A stretch of 64,000 nucleotides of DNA. It comes from Legionella beliardensis (GTDB lineage: Bacteria > Pseudomonadota > Gammaproteobacteria > Legionellales > Legionellaceae). Of the stretch, positions 36,972 to 45,550 are shown piece after piece. Under the pieces are notes generated by a model. It was given only the letters and a program-made list of their open reading frames with translations. It was not told the DNA's origin and ran no database searches. The stretch lies in NCBI RefSeq assembly GCF_900452395.1, contig NZ_UGNV01000003.1:1-64000 (forward strand), in the 5' to 3' direction. The first letter of the stretch is position 1. Each line of letters begins with the position of its first letter. A program made the position numbers and the translations under genes.

Positions 36972-37146
36972 TTAGAACGCATATTAATTGACAAGTATTA
37001 TCTCCTATCTCATATTTAATTTAAATTTAGGAATTAAAGTTATTTTTTTATAGTGTTTTTGCTCCTCGCCTATTCTTTTTGAAAGAAATAGATCAGATAG
37101 TTTGTGAAGACAGAGTTTACTTTTTCATTCTATTAGGCAATAAGAC

Positions 37147-37719
37147 TTAACTTTCTCGTATTTTACGAGCCTGCTCTATGATTCGGCTTGATAGAGTAAA
37201 TTTCCACTTAGAATGTCTTCCTTTAGTAGCCCTAAAATCATCGAATACCTTTTTCTCTTTTAAACGAACACAAGTAGTTTTTATAGAGCCCATTGTAACT
37301 CCGACTATTTCACTGAATTCTCTTTTTTCAATGAAACCAGTAGAATCTGAGTTCGTAATTAGACAGCGTCTTAATATTTCATCAACAATTAATTTAGAGT
37401 TTCCGACCAAATCAATATAGTTAAATACAGGCTTTAATTTTCTCCCTACTCTGAAATTTTCATTATTAATGGGATGAATTATTTTTTGATCTAAGGATAA
37501 TTTCTTAGATCTTTTTGGTTTTTCAATATTACGCGAGGAGTTTTTTTTCTTTTTCTCACTTACAGTAGTAACTTTATTAACCTTTTCAATGTGATAAGGT
37601 CTAGGTGAATTTTTATCTCGTGTATATTCTTCAATAGATAAAGTAGAGGCTTTAAGCCTAGTAGGTTCTAAGCCTTTCTCGCGCTGCTTTTTTAATATAT
37701 CCTCTATCTTCATTCCCAT
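37147..37719 (-). CDS. Probable centromere-binding (ParB-like) partner of ParA
   Basis: 190 residues. The first 90 are basic and low in complexity (KKKKNSSRN, KPKRSKK); the C-terminal 100 look like a winged helix-turn-helix (LIVDEILRRCLITNSDSTGF, EIVGVTMGSIKTTCVRLKEK, RATKGRHSKWKFTLS). It follows parA by 17 bp on the same strand with AGGA before the ATG. No canonical ParB motif is seen, so the role is inferred from position. The repeat array at 38916-39882 is a natural candidate for its binding site. Confidence 0.6.
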   Translation of the reverse strand: MGMKIEDILKKQREKGLEPTRLKASTLSIEEYTRDKNSPRPYHIEKVNKVTTVSEKKKKNSSRNIEKPKRSKKLSLDQKIIHPINNENFRVGRKLKPVFNYIDLVGNSKLIVDEILRRCLITNSDSTGFIEKREFSEIVGVTMGSIKTTCVRLKEKKVFDDFRATKGRHSKWKFTLSSRIIEQARKIRES

Positions 37720-37736
37720 GGGTTCCTAGTATATTA

Positions 37737-38744
37737 TTAAACAGCAGCAGCTTCTTTCTTCGATACTTCATTTTTTTTAGTTTTAGTCTCTAACCACGAA
37801 CTAATTCCGGTAATTTCTGAGATTAAACTCCAACAATCTTCTTTTGCAGTAGAATTTTTTAGATCAAATATATATTCACCATCAGCCTTAGTATTTTTAA
37901 AAGCGGTATTAGTTCTAACTACTATAGGTAATAAATTCTCTCTGAGTTCGTCCCTATTAGCTACTTCTCCCATAATAGTTAAGCTTAATTTCTCCCGCGC
38001 ATCATATTTATTAAAAATAATTTTATAATCTATTTCTATATTAAAATCTTTGAAAGACTCTTGAATTTGAATAATCTCTGATACAGACATTATTACCCCA
38101 TCAAAAGAATCAATATCTGCATTTAAAGGGATTAGATTGGTAGTTGCATAGCATGCTGCACAAGAAGTTATCTTATTTATTGAAGGTGGACAATCTAAAA
38201 TTATAAGATCGTAATTTTTTTCTAGTTCTGAAAATAAATTTTTAAAATATCCAGCAGCATTGATTGTTTGCGAGCCAAGAACCTGTTCTACTTGTGAATT
38301 ATCTAAAGAAGAGGGTAATAAATGAAGATAAGGGGTAACCTCTTTAATAATCTCACGTAGCTTTTTTTGTTTATTTAACACGTGCACTATAACAGGTTGT
38401 CCATGTTTCTTCATATTAAATGATTGAGTTAAATTTGCCTGCATGTCTAAATCTACAGCTAAAACACGAAAGCCCAATCTGCTAGCGCCTTCAGCTATTG
38501 CTGTAGCTAGTGAGGTTTTTCCAATTCCGCCCTTCATTCCAAAAATATTTATTATTGTTGGCCGTTTATTAGGTTTAAAATTAAATCCCCTTAATTCTAA
38601 AATTTCTCTAGCTGTTGACGCAGGTAAAACTTTTCTATTTGCTATAGGAATAACTTCTAAATCATTATCTTTAATTAATTTATAGATTAGATGTGGTGAA
38701 ACATTAATTATTGCAGAAAAATCCCTAGCGCTTATTGTTTTCAT
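37737..38744 (-). CDS. parA: ParA partition ATPase with N-terminal helix-turn-helix
   Basis: 335 residues. Residues 1-55 form a MerR/Xis-like helix-turn-helix (ISARDFSAIINVSPHLIYKL). The ATPase has the deviant Walker A FGMKGGIGKTSLA (71-77), LAVDLDMQANLTQS (A-prime) and DLIILDCPPSINKI (Walker B). The N-terminal DNA-binding domain is typical of type Ia plasmid ParA, which both moves plasmid copies over the nucleoid and represses its own promoter. It is transcribed away from the repeat array, with the ParB-like gene behind it. Confidence 0.9.
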   Translation of the reverse strand: MKTISARDFSAIINVSPHLIYKLIKDNDLEVIPIANRKVLPASTAREILELRGFNFKPNKRPTIINIFGMKGGIGKTSLATAIAEGASRLGFRVLAVDLDMQANLTQSFNMKKHGQPVIVHVLNKQKKLREIIKEVTPYLHLLPSSLDNSQVEQVLGSQTINAAGYFKNLFSELEKNYDLIILDCPPSINKITSCAACYATTNLIPLNADIDSFDGVIMSVSEIIQIQESFKDFNIEIDYKIIFNKYDAREKLSLTIMGEVANRDELRENLLPIVVRTNTAFKNTKADGEYIFDLKNSTAKEDCWSLISEITGISSWLETKTKKNEVSKKEAAAV

Positions 38745-38915
38745 TATTATTCTCAGAATTATTCTTAATATTAAAATTAAACCCCAACCCGCCCTTTGTC
38801 AACGAAAAAAGGTTAATTTAATAAAAAACGTTAAATTATTTAATTTATGTACTGTAAAAGAAAATTTCAAAGTTTAATAAAATTTAAAAAAATTAAATTT
38901 TTTTTCATAAAATAA

Positions 38916-39882
38916 TGTGTCTCTTATTTTTGTAAATATTAATAAATTAATGTGTCTCTTATTATATAGCTGGTATTTCATTAATGTGTCTCTTATATTT
39001 TACTTAGAAGACTTATTAATGTGTCTCTTATATTACCTTATCCATAATATTAGTGTGTCTCTTTATAATAAAAAATTATTTAGTTAATACCTGCTTAACA
39101 GTTTAAGATAATTACAATTAGTGTGTCTCTTATCTAAACTTAAAAAATTATTTATTGTGTCTCTTATCTAAATTTATTATTTAGTACTTACTGTGTCTCT
39201 TTATTTAATTTAAATTCAATAATTACCGTGTCTCTTATTTTATTCCTGAATACTATAAAATTGTGTCCCTTATATTTTTAATAACAATTAAACTACTGTG
39301 TCCCTTATAAATATTTATATTATAATTACTGTGTCTCTTATTAAATTTTTATTTTAGTAATATAAAGGACTTTATAAGATAATTTAAAAATTAATAATCA
39401 AGGACTTAATTAACTTTTACAATGCATTATTTGTTTTATTTTAAAACTAGATAAATTAAATATCATAATTGTTACAATAATTACTGTGTCTTTGATAAAT
39501 AATTTATAAAACTAATTACTGTGTCTCTGATAAATAATTTACGAAAACAATTAGTGTGTCTCTTATTCTTTATTAATAAATAATTATTATTGTGTCTCTT
39601 ATTGTAAGGCATATTTAGTTTAAAAATGTGTCTCTTATCAAAAATATTAATTAGAAATTAATGTGTCTCTTATAGATACTTTATAAAATAATAAATGTGT
39701 CTCTTATAAAGCAAGGGAGAAATAGCAAGTGTGTCTCTTATAAAAAACTTATAAAAAAATTACTGTGTCTCTTATGAAATCGACTAGAGTTTAATAACTG
39801 TGTCTCTTATTTTATTAAAAAATAATAATTAATGTGTCTTTTATCGAAACGTCTGTAAATGAATTTTTGTGTCTCCTTTTAT
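38916..39882. repeat. Array of 24 phased 12-bp repeats (iterons or centromere)
   Basis: The unit TGTGTCTCTTAT occurs 24 times in one orientation, with small variants (CCCTTAT, CTTTGAT, CTCTTTAT). Twelve copies fill 38916-39341 and twelve 39485-39882. Start-to-start distances are almost all 34-36 bp; one is 68 (a lost copy). Spacers of about 22-24 bp are nearly pure A/T and all different. The 143-bp gap between the blocks is very AT-rich and holds two AAGGACTT copies. It lies between divergent parA and rep, so it could be the partition site, the replication iterons, or both. It is not a CRISPR. Confidence 0.9.
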
Positions 39883-40057
39883 AAAAAAACCATTAATATC
39901 AATAAGATTAAAGGTTTGACAAATCAAAATTAGGCTATATTATCTACATTAAATAGTAATTTAATTACAGGCTTTCGGAAAAAATTTTTACTGAGAATAA
40001 CTGACTTAGTATAAGAGGCGATTGATATGAAAAGATAACAGGATAAAGAAAAAACAG

Positions 40058-40089
40058 AGTTCTGAAGAGTTGGCAGACCCTTCAGAACT
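40058..40089. other. Hairpin upstream of the Rep-like gene
   Basis: Ten-bp perfect stem AGTTCTGAAG and CTTCAGAACT with a 12-base loop. It lies about 130 bp before the start codon at 40221. It may be a terminator for a leader transcript or a control structure in the rep message. No strong T run follows. Confidence 0.45.
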
Positions 40090-40220
40090 TTAATATCTAA
40101 GCTCGGAACGCAAGCTAAGTTAAATTAAAAACTAAATAAGTTTTTATTTAATTTTTAAACAATCATTTTTTATTTTAGCTACGTTCCCAAAAAAAAACAA
40201 CAAAGATAAGGAAATTATCT

Positions 40221-41483
40221 ATGGGGAACGTTTGTGCAATTTTCCATGAAAGGTTCGATTTGCTGCGGGCTTTAACCAGCTGTCCTAAAAAAGCTTATTT
40301 GCTCGACCAATTTATTTTCTGGTGGCAAAACTCCAAATTTAGGTTAAAGGACTCGGATGCTATTTGGTTTATGCGGCCTTATGAAGACATAGCCTTAGCA
40401 GTAGGGATTGGCTTAAGCACGTTAAAAAAATACATCAAAGAGTTTGTTGATTTAGGGCTCATTGAACGACGCAGCACCTTTTGTGCTAAAAATAAAAATA
40501 ACAACCCTAACGAGTTTGAGGTTAAGAAAAGAACCTACATTCGCATTACCGATAAACTGCTTGGGCTAATCAAACAAAATTCAAACGTCAAAGGATTAAC
40601 AAGTCAGCCTGCACAAGAGGGCAATCAGTTAGCACCAAGCTCACAATTAAAACAAATCGAGACGATCGAAAAGTCAAAATCGATACCTTCCATATATAAA
40701 GATAGAAATTATAATACTTTTACTAATACTATTAGTGAAGCAAATAATGTTAATTTTGGTAAAGAAAGCCATATTAAAAGCCCTAATCAAGTTTTTACAA
40801 ACGATTTTAAATGTGAAAAAGAATTAGAAGCCATCATTACTAGAGAGGCTACAAATCAAATTAAAGGCATGCTGTTTAATATTCAACACCAACACCACCT
40901 TTTAATCTCAGATCCCGAGCAGCTCTTTGCAGAAATCGTTTTTGCCGTAACTGATTCTCATCAATTTAAGCATTGTGAAAGTTTTAAGCATAAGCTAAAT
41001 GCCATCTCGCTTACTCTGCGCAGTAAGCGATGGTCCACACCGAAAGGGTTTTACAACCATTCTTGCCTCGGGCAACTTTTTAAAGAGAAAAAAGAGGTAA
41101 AAACACGTAAGAGGCAAGAAGAAAAACTAGAACGTGAACTGCTAGGGATTACCAATCCGCAAAAGATAGCTGAAATTAAAGCACGCCTTGCATGTAGCGA
41201 GGAACATGAAATGCGATTTAATGTGCCAGAACAGGCCATAACAGGGTGCTCAACGCCTATAGCCAATGAATTAGTCGATAAATTAAGACAAATAAATCAT
41301 GAGATTCATTCCGAAGGCTGTTATCTGCAGATGATGGAAAAAGATTATCATGCCGGGTTGCCGCATGCCAGTAAAGCGCTGATAGATAATAGCGCAATTA
41401 AACTGGCTCGTCTTTATGAGGAGCAGGCGGAGATTGAAAAGAAATTAGCGACCCCTACTCAAGACATAAATTTATGTGCTTAG
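40221..41483 (+). CDS. Probable plasmid replication initiator
   Basis: 420 residues. The N-terminal domain (ALTSCPKKAYLLDQFIFWWQ, then YEDIALAVGIGLSTLKKYIK and EFVDLGLIERRSTF) is a winged helix-turn-helix of the sort found in plasmid Rep and DnaD/DnaA-like N-terminal domains. The middle is polar, and the C-terminal half is helical and charged (KTRKRQEEKLERELLGI), perhaps a coiled coil. AAGGA lies 9 nt before the ATG. Position between the iteron-like array and two DnaA boxes supports a Rep role; family membership is not certain. It could be a transcription regulator. Confidence 0.65.
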   Translation: MGNVCAIFHERFDLLRALTSCPKKAYLLDQFIFWWQNSKFRLKDSDAIWFMRPYEDIALAVGIGLSTLKKYIKEFVDLGLIERRSTFCAKNKNNNPNEFEVKKRTYIRITDKLLGLIKQNSNVKGLTSQPAQEGNQLAPSSQLKQIETIEKSKSIPSIYKDRNYNTFTNTISEANNVNFGKESHIKSPNQVFTNDFKCEKELEAIITREATNQIKGMLFNIQHQHHLLISDPEQLFAEIVFAVTDSHQFKHCESFKHKLNAISLTLRSKRWSTPKGFYNHSCLGQLFKEKKEVKTRKRQEEKLERELLGITNPQKIAEIKARLACSEEHEMRFNVPEQAITGCSTPIANELVDKLRQINHEIHSEGCYLQMMEKDYHAGLPHASKALIDNSAIKLARLYEEQAEIEKKLATPTQDINLCA

Positions 41484-41496
41484 CGCGACCCCAAGG

Positions 41497-41519
41497 TTAT
41501 GCACAATTTCTGTGGATAA
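41497..41519. promoter_or_regulatory. Two convergent consensus DnaA boxes (possible oriV)
   Basis: TTATGCACA (41497-41505) and TGTGGATAA (41511-41519, the complement of TTATCCACA) both match TTATNCACA exactly and face each other across 5 bp. They begin 14 bp after the rep stop. Paired DnaA boxes beside a rep gene are characteristic of plasmid origins. Confidence 0.6.
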
Positions 41520-41692
41520 GGTTGTGTAGTATTTCTAAAGGTGTAGGTAGACACTTTGTTAATGAAAGGTTAATGCCTTACGTTAGATAATAACTAAGCT
41601 GCTTATAAAGCAGGCATGACTTTTAGCACATTAACTAATTTGCTACTATTTATTAATTCAGGATGAGCAATTTATAAATGAGCCAAAAATTG

Positions 41693-42255
41693 CTAGCTAA
41701 CTAGCTTAAGCACTTTATTAGAGCGAATCTCAATAAATTGAGTTTGCGGATAGGTATTTTTTAAGCAATGTAAAATCGCATCAACGCGTCGTCCAAAACC
41801 TCACATGTACTTTAAAAGCGACCAGCTTACTTTTTCAGGGCAGTTATTGGCGCGATCAGCAATGCGTTTATCTTTAAAAAGAAGTCTTTCAAAGACCCGC
41901 CAATCAATAACAACAATAGCGAGGATAGTTAAAATAAATACAAATATTTGCTCGTTCAAAGACCCGCCAATCAATAACAACAATAGCGAGGATAGTTAAA
42001 ATAAATACAAATATTTGCTCGTTGATAGCACATTTTAAAGAATTTAGTTGAGTTGCCATCAATAATCCATTGTTACTGATTAACAAGCGCCTGTTGAATA
42101 GTCAGAAATTCTTGATAATCACGCTCTACCCAGTAATCTGTAAAAAAACACTTGGCCAAATGATAAAGGGGAAGTTTCGTCTGTCGATGCAGTTCATAAG
42201 CAAAGGTAGATTTGTCAATCCCACGGCATCCCATAATCATAATACGGTGGGTCAT
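41693..42255 (-). pseudogene. P-loop kinase of the FlaR/adenylate-kinase-like type, decayed
   Basis: The first 60 codons from 42255 read THRIMIMGCRGIDKSTFAYE (Walker A, with Asp in place of the usual Ser/Gly before Lys), then LPLYHLAKCFFTDYWVERDY. After a stop the frame continues QWIIDGNSTKFFKMCYQRAN. Further pieces (RIADRANNCPEKVSW, YPQTQFIEIRSNKVLKLVS) complete a nucleotide-kinase-like protein. Several stops and a 67-bp internal tandem duplication disrupt it. The original function was probably a small P-loop kinase sometimes annotated as a DNA topology modulation protein. Confidence 0.7.
41888..42022. repeat. 67-bp perfect tandem duplication
   Basis: The block beginning TTCAAAGACCCGCCAATC at 41888 is repeated without change from 41955. 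It lies inside the kinase pseudogene and duplicates the ICIYFNYPRYCCY segment. Because 67 is not a multiple of three, it also shifts the frame. Confidence 0.85.
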
Positions 42256-42647
42256 AAATTTTTTTTAAAAGATTAATGCTTAATTTTAACTTATCTAAAA
42301 ACAGCCATAAACTCATGTTACAACAACGACTTTAAAGTAATGAGTAGGAAAAATAAGATGAACGGCCGATTAATTTAGACATGGCTTTAATATATACCGC
42401 TTACTCAATAAGGATTGGCGACCGCAATGAAAGCCCACAAGTATAATGGCCCTAACACACTCTAAAGCGTATAAATCCATTTCTCTGTGTAAAAAACCAA
42501 ATCGTTATTGAACGTTATTAGTAACTGATTTTATGTCACATAAAAAAATAAAATAAATAGTTACCTGATGCTAATTAAATAGCCAGTCGTTTAAGATTAT
42601 TTGAATTTTTTAAAGGTATTTAAAGAGCTAATTCTTCATATCTTGAG

Positions 42648-42673
42648 GGATATTAACAGGGCTGTTAATATCC
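42648..42673. promoter_or_regulatory. 26-bp perfect palindrome, likely operator
   Basis: Twelve-bp arms GGATATTAACAG and CTGTTAATATCC around GG. It ends 40 bp before the GTG of the 102-residue gene. The size and symmetry suggest a repressor site. The remaining 42256-42647 stretch has no gene. Confidence 0.55.
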
Positions 42674-42712
42674 AACTAAATTTTCGCTACTTATAAAGTT
42701 AAGGAATGAGTT

Positions 42713-43021
42713 GTGCCTGTGCCTAAAAAAAATTTGACTTTCTTTTCATCGGAACCTCCAGTAGCTAACTCAGCGCCTAAAGACTTAAAAGTAAAATTTA
42801 AAGATAGAGATGGAGTCGAAAAAGCTGGATTATATAAATCCAGCGCTTACCAACGACTCATAGCTCAATATTCCATCTTAAGCTCCTATGTTCTTGGCAA
42901 AGAAGCGACAGAGCGCCTCGTTTATAACGAAGGGATGGAAATGATTGTACTTCATTCTGCTACTGATCCAGTTTCGCAAGAAGAGCAAGAGGCTTGCTCT
43001 TTGGGAGGACTGCGAAAATGA
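42713..43021 (+). CDS. Hypothetical protein, 102 residues
   Basis: GTG start with AAGGA 7 nt upstream. The basic and polar N-terminus (PVPKKNLTFFSSEPP) is followed by VKFKDRDGVEKAGLYKSSAY, QRLIAQYSILSSYVLGKEAT and an acidic end. No family recognised. The last codon overlaps a 29-codon frame as ATGA. A perfect palindrome lies just upstream, so it may be autoregulated. Confidence 0.5.
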   Translation: MPVPKKNLTFFSSEPPVANSAPKDLKVKFKDRDGVEKAGLYKSSAYQRLIAQYSILSSYVLGKEATERLVYNEGMEMIVLHSATDPVSQEEQEACSLGGLRK

Positions 43022-43107
43022 AAATCAATCTTTTAGGATCTGTTTTGGAAAGCTTAGAATTTTTTTGTAAACCTAACTGTAGGCTTTTATTAAAGGCATT
43101 AGATTGA
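43018..43107 (+). CDS. Possible coupled 29-residue peptide
   Basis: The frame MKINLLGSVLESLEFFCKPN then CRLLLKALD starts at an ATGA overlap with the preceding gene. It may be a real small peptide or the tail of a frameshifted gene. Weak support. Confidence 0.28.
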   Translation: MKINLLGSVLESLEFFCKPNCRLLLKALD

Positions 43108-43198
43108 AAGTGAATATATTAACATCATTAATAAGCAATTCAATTACAAGTACTATAATTTAAAACATAAAGAAGCATTAAATTGAGGTAGGCAAAAA

Positions 43199-44182
43199 AT
43201 GTTTTATGCAATTATAAGAATTAGCCAAGTAATTGATATTAGTAAGTTAGAAGAACTAGTTGTTTCAAAAGCAATAAATCATTGTACAGGGATCACATTT
43301 GTAGACTCTTTAGAAGAGCTAAAGAAAGCAGCTTTGAAATTAATTCCTATAGCATCATCTACATTTGTTGCCTGTACTACTGAAACCAAAAAATCTCCTC
43401 TACATATTATTATGTATACAGATGCTAATAACTTGATACGAGATAGAGAGTTTGAATGGGTAGATTGTCCGGATAAATTAATTTTATCTATGGAAACTCA
43501 GGGTATAAAAGAGGAAATATACGCAAGGACCAATTGGGTTTTAAATAAAGGAGCATCTATATTTTTTGGTAAAAATTCTAAAGAGCATTCATCTTTAGCC
43601 TTTAATCAACTAGATTTATCAGAATGCATAGAAACAGATAAATTTTTTTGTTCAGGTGACATATTCTATCAAGATCTGAATTATTACCATCAGCCACGTG
43701 TTTTTGACTGCGCAGATACTTCCATGAAAATGTTAATAGATTATCACCTTTTAAAGTGCGACGAGCTAAATTACAACATTTGTGTTGAATTACGCAAGGA
43801 ACTAAAATTCAATTATGATAATAGAAAAATTAAGTTATTTTCAGGGAAAAATTCTACAGATTTAACAAAATATAGTGATTTTTTAAAAGATATTAATTTA
43901 AAAAAAATTATTAAAGAGGTGCTGCCCGGCCATCTTGCTTATTATCTATATAACTTCGGTCCTTTAATTATTAGAACTGATGAAATCGGAGGGCATATGA
44001 TGGTAGTTAAGGGAATAGTAAAGAATCAAGTTTTAATTGATGATCCCTGGGCTGGCTCGAATATCTTTGTTAAATTCAACGACTTTAATAACAAATGGGA
44101 TGGTACAATTATTTATTTTTCAGCTGGATATAGCAAAAATATTGAAAAACGAAATGAGCAAAAAATTAGTCCTCTCCCATAG
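43199..44182 (+). CDS. Papain-fold cysteine peptidase-like protein
   Basis: 327 residues. HQPRVFDCADTSMKML places Gln165 six residues before Cys171, the spacing of the oxyanion Gln and catalytic Cys in papain. TDEIGGHMMVVKGI gives His266 and VLIDDPWAG gives Asp281/282, completing the triad in the usual order. The first 140 residues are a separate alpha/beta region. No signal peptide, so it is cytosolic or translocated. It resembles the papain-like C39/C70 groups in motif layout; substrate unknown. Probable effector. Confidence 0.6.
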   Translation: MFYAIIRISQVIDISKLEELVVSKAINHCTGITFVDSLEELKKAALKLIPIASSTFVACTTETKKSPLHIIMYTDANNLIRDREFEWVDCPDKLILSMETQGIKEEIYARTNWVLNKGASIFFGKNSKEHSSLAFNQLDLSECIETDKFFCSGDIFYQDLNYYHQPRVFDCADTSMKMLIDYHLLKCDELNYNICVELRKELKFNYDNRKIKLFSGKNSTDLTKYSDFLKDINLKKIIKEVLPGHLAYYLYNFGPLIIRTDEIGGHMMVVKGIVKNQVLIDDPWAGSNIFVKFNDFNNKWDGTIIYFSAGYSKNIEKRNEQKISPLP

Positions 44183-44775
44183 ATAACTTTACTAAAGCTT
44201 ATTAGAAAATTTACTCTAATAATAACTTAGCCAAATGATCCTTAGCTGTTTTGTGCTAGTGGCCACTAAAGGTGGGTGATTTTTAATATTTTAACAAGGA
44301 AATTTGAATCCTATAGGCTTAATAACTTTTAATCTGGTTCCGAAAATTATAGTTTCAGAGCCTTGGAAATCCAGGATGTGTTTAGCGGTTTAAAACATAC
44401 TAATTCATTCTTTTAGTTATTTCTTAGAGATTTAAGAAATTGCACTGATGGACCACTACACTAAAAAAATAATTAAGTTTGGGAAATTATGCAAAATTAA
44501 AGAACGAAGGCTCTTTATAATAACTTCTCTCCTAAAGAAAATATAAGATTAAGGTTAAAATTAATTATCACAGTAAAATTTATATAGTACATAGGGTCAT
44601 TTTTAATAATAAATATGAGCATTACTTGGCTTTGACCTGTAAAAGGGCTTATGAGGCAGCTAAACAAAAGAGGTAAGGCATTTAATGAGTTACCTAACAT
44701 ATTAAATGTTCATTTCCCAAAATAATATGTTAATGACATTTATTAACCTAATAAATTAAAATGTAAATAGATTAA
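44183..44775. other. Intergenic region, no supported gene
   Basis: About 590 bp, AT-rich, with short frames on both strands but no ribosome-binding site or recognisable motif. A 61-codon minus-strand frame near 44515-44700 has no support. Confidence 0.4.
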
Positions 44776-45320
44776 CTATTTGATATGTAAGTAACGATAT
44801 AAAGTAAGCTTAGAAATATTAAGAACTTTGCAAATATCAGCAATTAATAAAGCTTTATCTTGATGAATGCGTTTGGCCGCTTGAATTTTGTCGACATCTA
44901 CCTCGGGCGACCGCCTTTTCTGCTACGTGCACGCGCAGCTTGCACGCTTGCATGAGTTCGTTCTTGAATAAACCGCCTCTCAAACTGGGCCATGGATGAA
45001 AAAATATAAAGACCTAATTCACCAGAAGCAATAGTGATATTGATGCGTTATTACAAAGAAATTTAAATTCCACACCTTTTTCTAGTAACGTTTCAATAAG
45101 CGAAACTATCGAGCGGCCCAAGCAGTCAAGACGCCAGGCAACTAAGACATCTCAATCTGACAAATTTATAAACATTGGGTTAACACAGATCGATCAGTTT
45201 TAGAGGCTAAAACTTTATTTTTATAGATCTGGTTTTTCTGGTGGCTTGCTTTTAAGAGTAGCCACTTTTAAGTTTAAATTTTGTTCAATGGTACTAGCAT
45301 GGGCATAGCCAATTAATCGC
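44776..45320 (-). pseudogene. Serine recombinase (resolvase/invertase), decayed
   Basis: Joined frames read IGYAHASTIEQNLNLKVATL (start of the resolvase domain with the catalytic Ser in AxS), LPGVLTAWAARS (variant of the conserved WRLDRLGRS segment), AQFERRFIQERTHA-like and AARARSRRGRP-like pieces, then KIQAAKRIHQDKALLIADIC and KVLNISKLTLYRYLHIK (C-terminal helix-turn-helix). Many stops and shifts interrupt it. It is a relic of a Tn3-type or plasmid resolvase. Confidence 0.75.
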
Positions 45321-45459
45321 GATATCTATTTTATCAATAATTGTTATTTTTAATGAGTTTATAATAATTTGATTATTATATGAGTTTTGAGAAATTTAGC
45401 CTTGCTAGAAAGTGTTTCTGAGTAAGGATTTTGGTGAGGAAGAGTGGGGCATGTGAATA

Positions 45460-45487
45460 GTCTCAAGAAAGGGTCGTTTCTTGAGAC
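45460..45487. terminator. Perfect 11-bp hairpin downstream of the DUF885 gene
   Basis: GTCTCAAGAAA and TTTCTTGAGAC enclose GGGTCG, followed on the plus strand by GTTTTAATT. It lies 64 bp beyond the stop of the minus-strand DUF885 gene and could stop transcription from either side. Half copies (GGTCGTTTCTTGAGAC and variants) recur near 50772, 53372 and 56648. Confidence 0.5.
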
Positions 45488-45550
45488 GTTTTAATTAAAT
45501 TTATGATAATAATCTCACTAGCCCTTCCTAAAAAGAACTTAATATTTAAG

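Noticed and set aside
38916-39882. CRISPR array
   Set aside because: Regular repeats with unique spacers, but the repeat is only 12 bp, spacers are almost pure A/T, there are no cas genes, and the site lies between parA and rep.
44515-44700. 61-codon hydrophobic minus-strand frame
   Set aside because: No ribosome-binding site and no conserved features; AT-rich sequence readily gives such frames.
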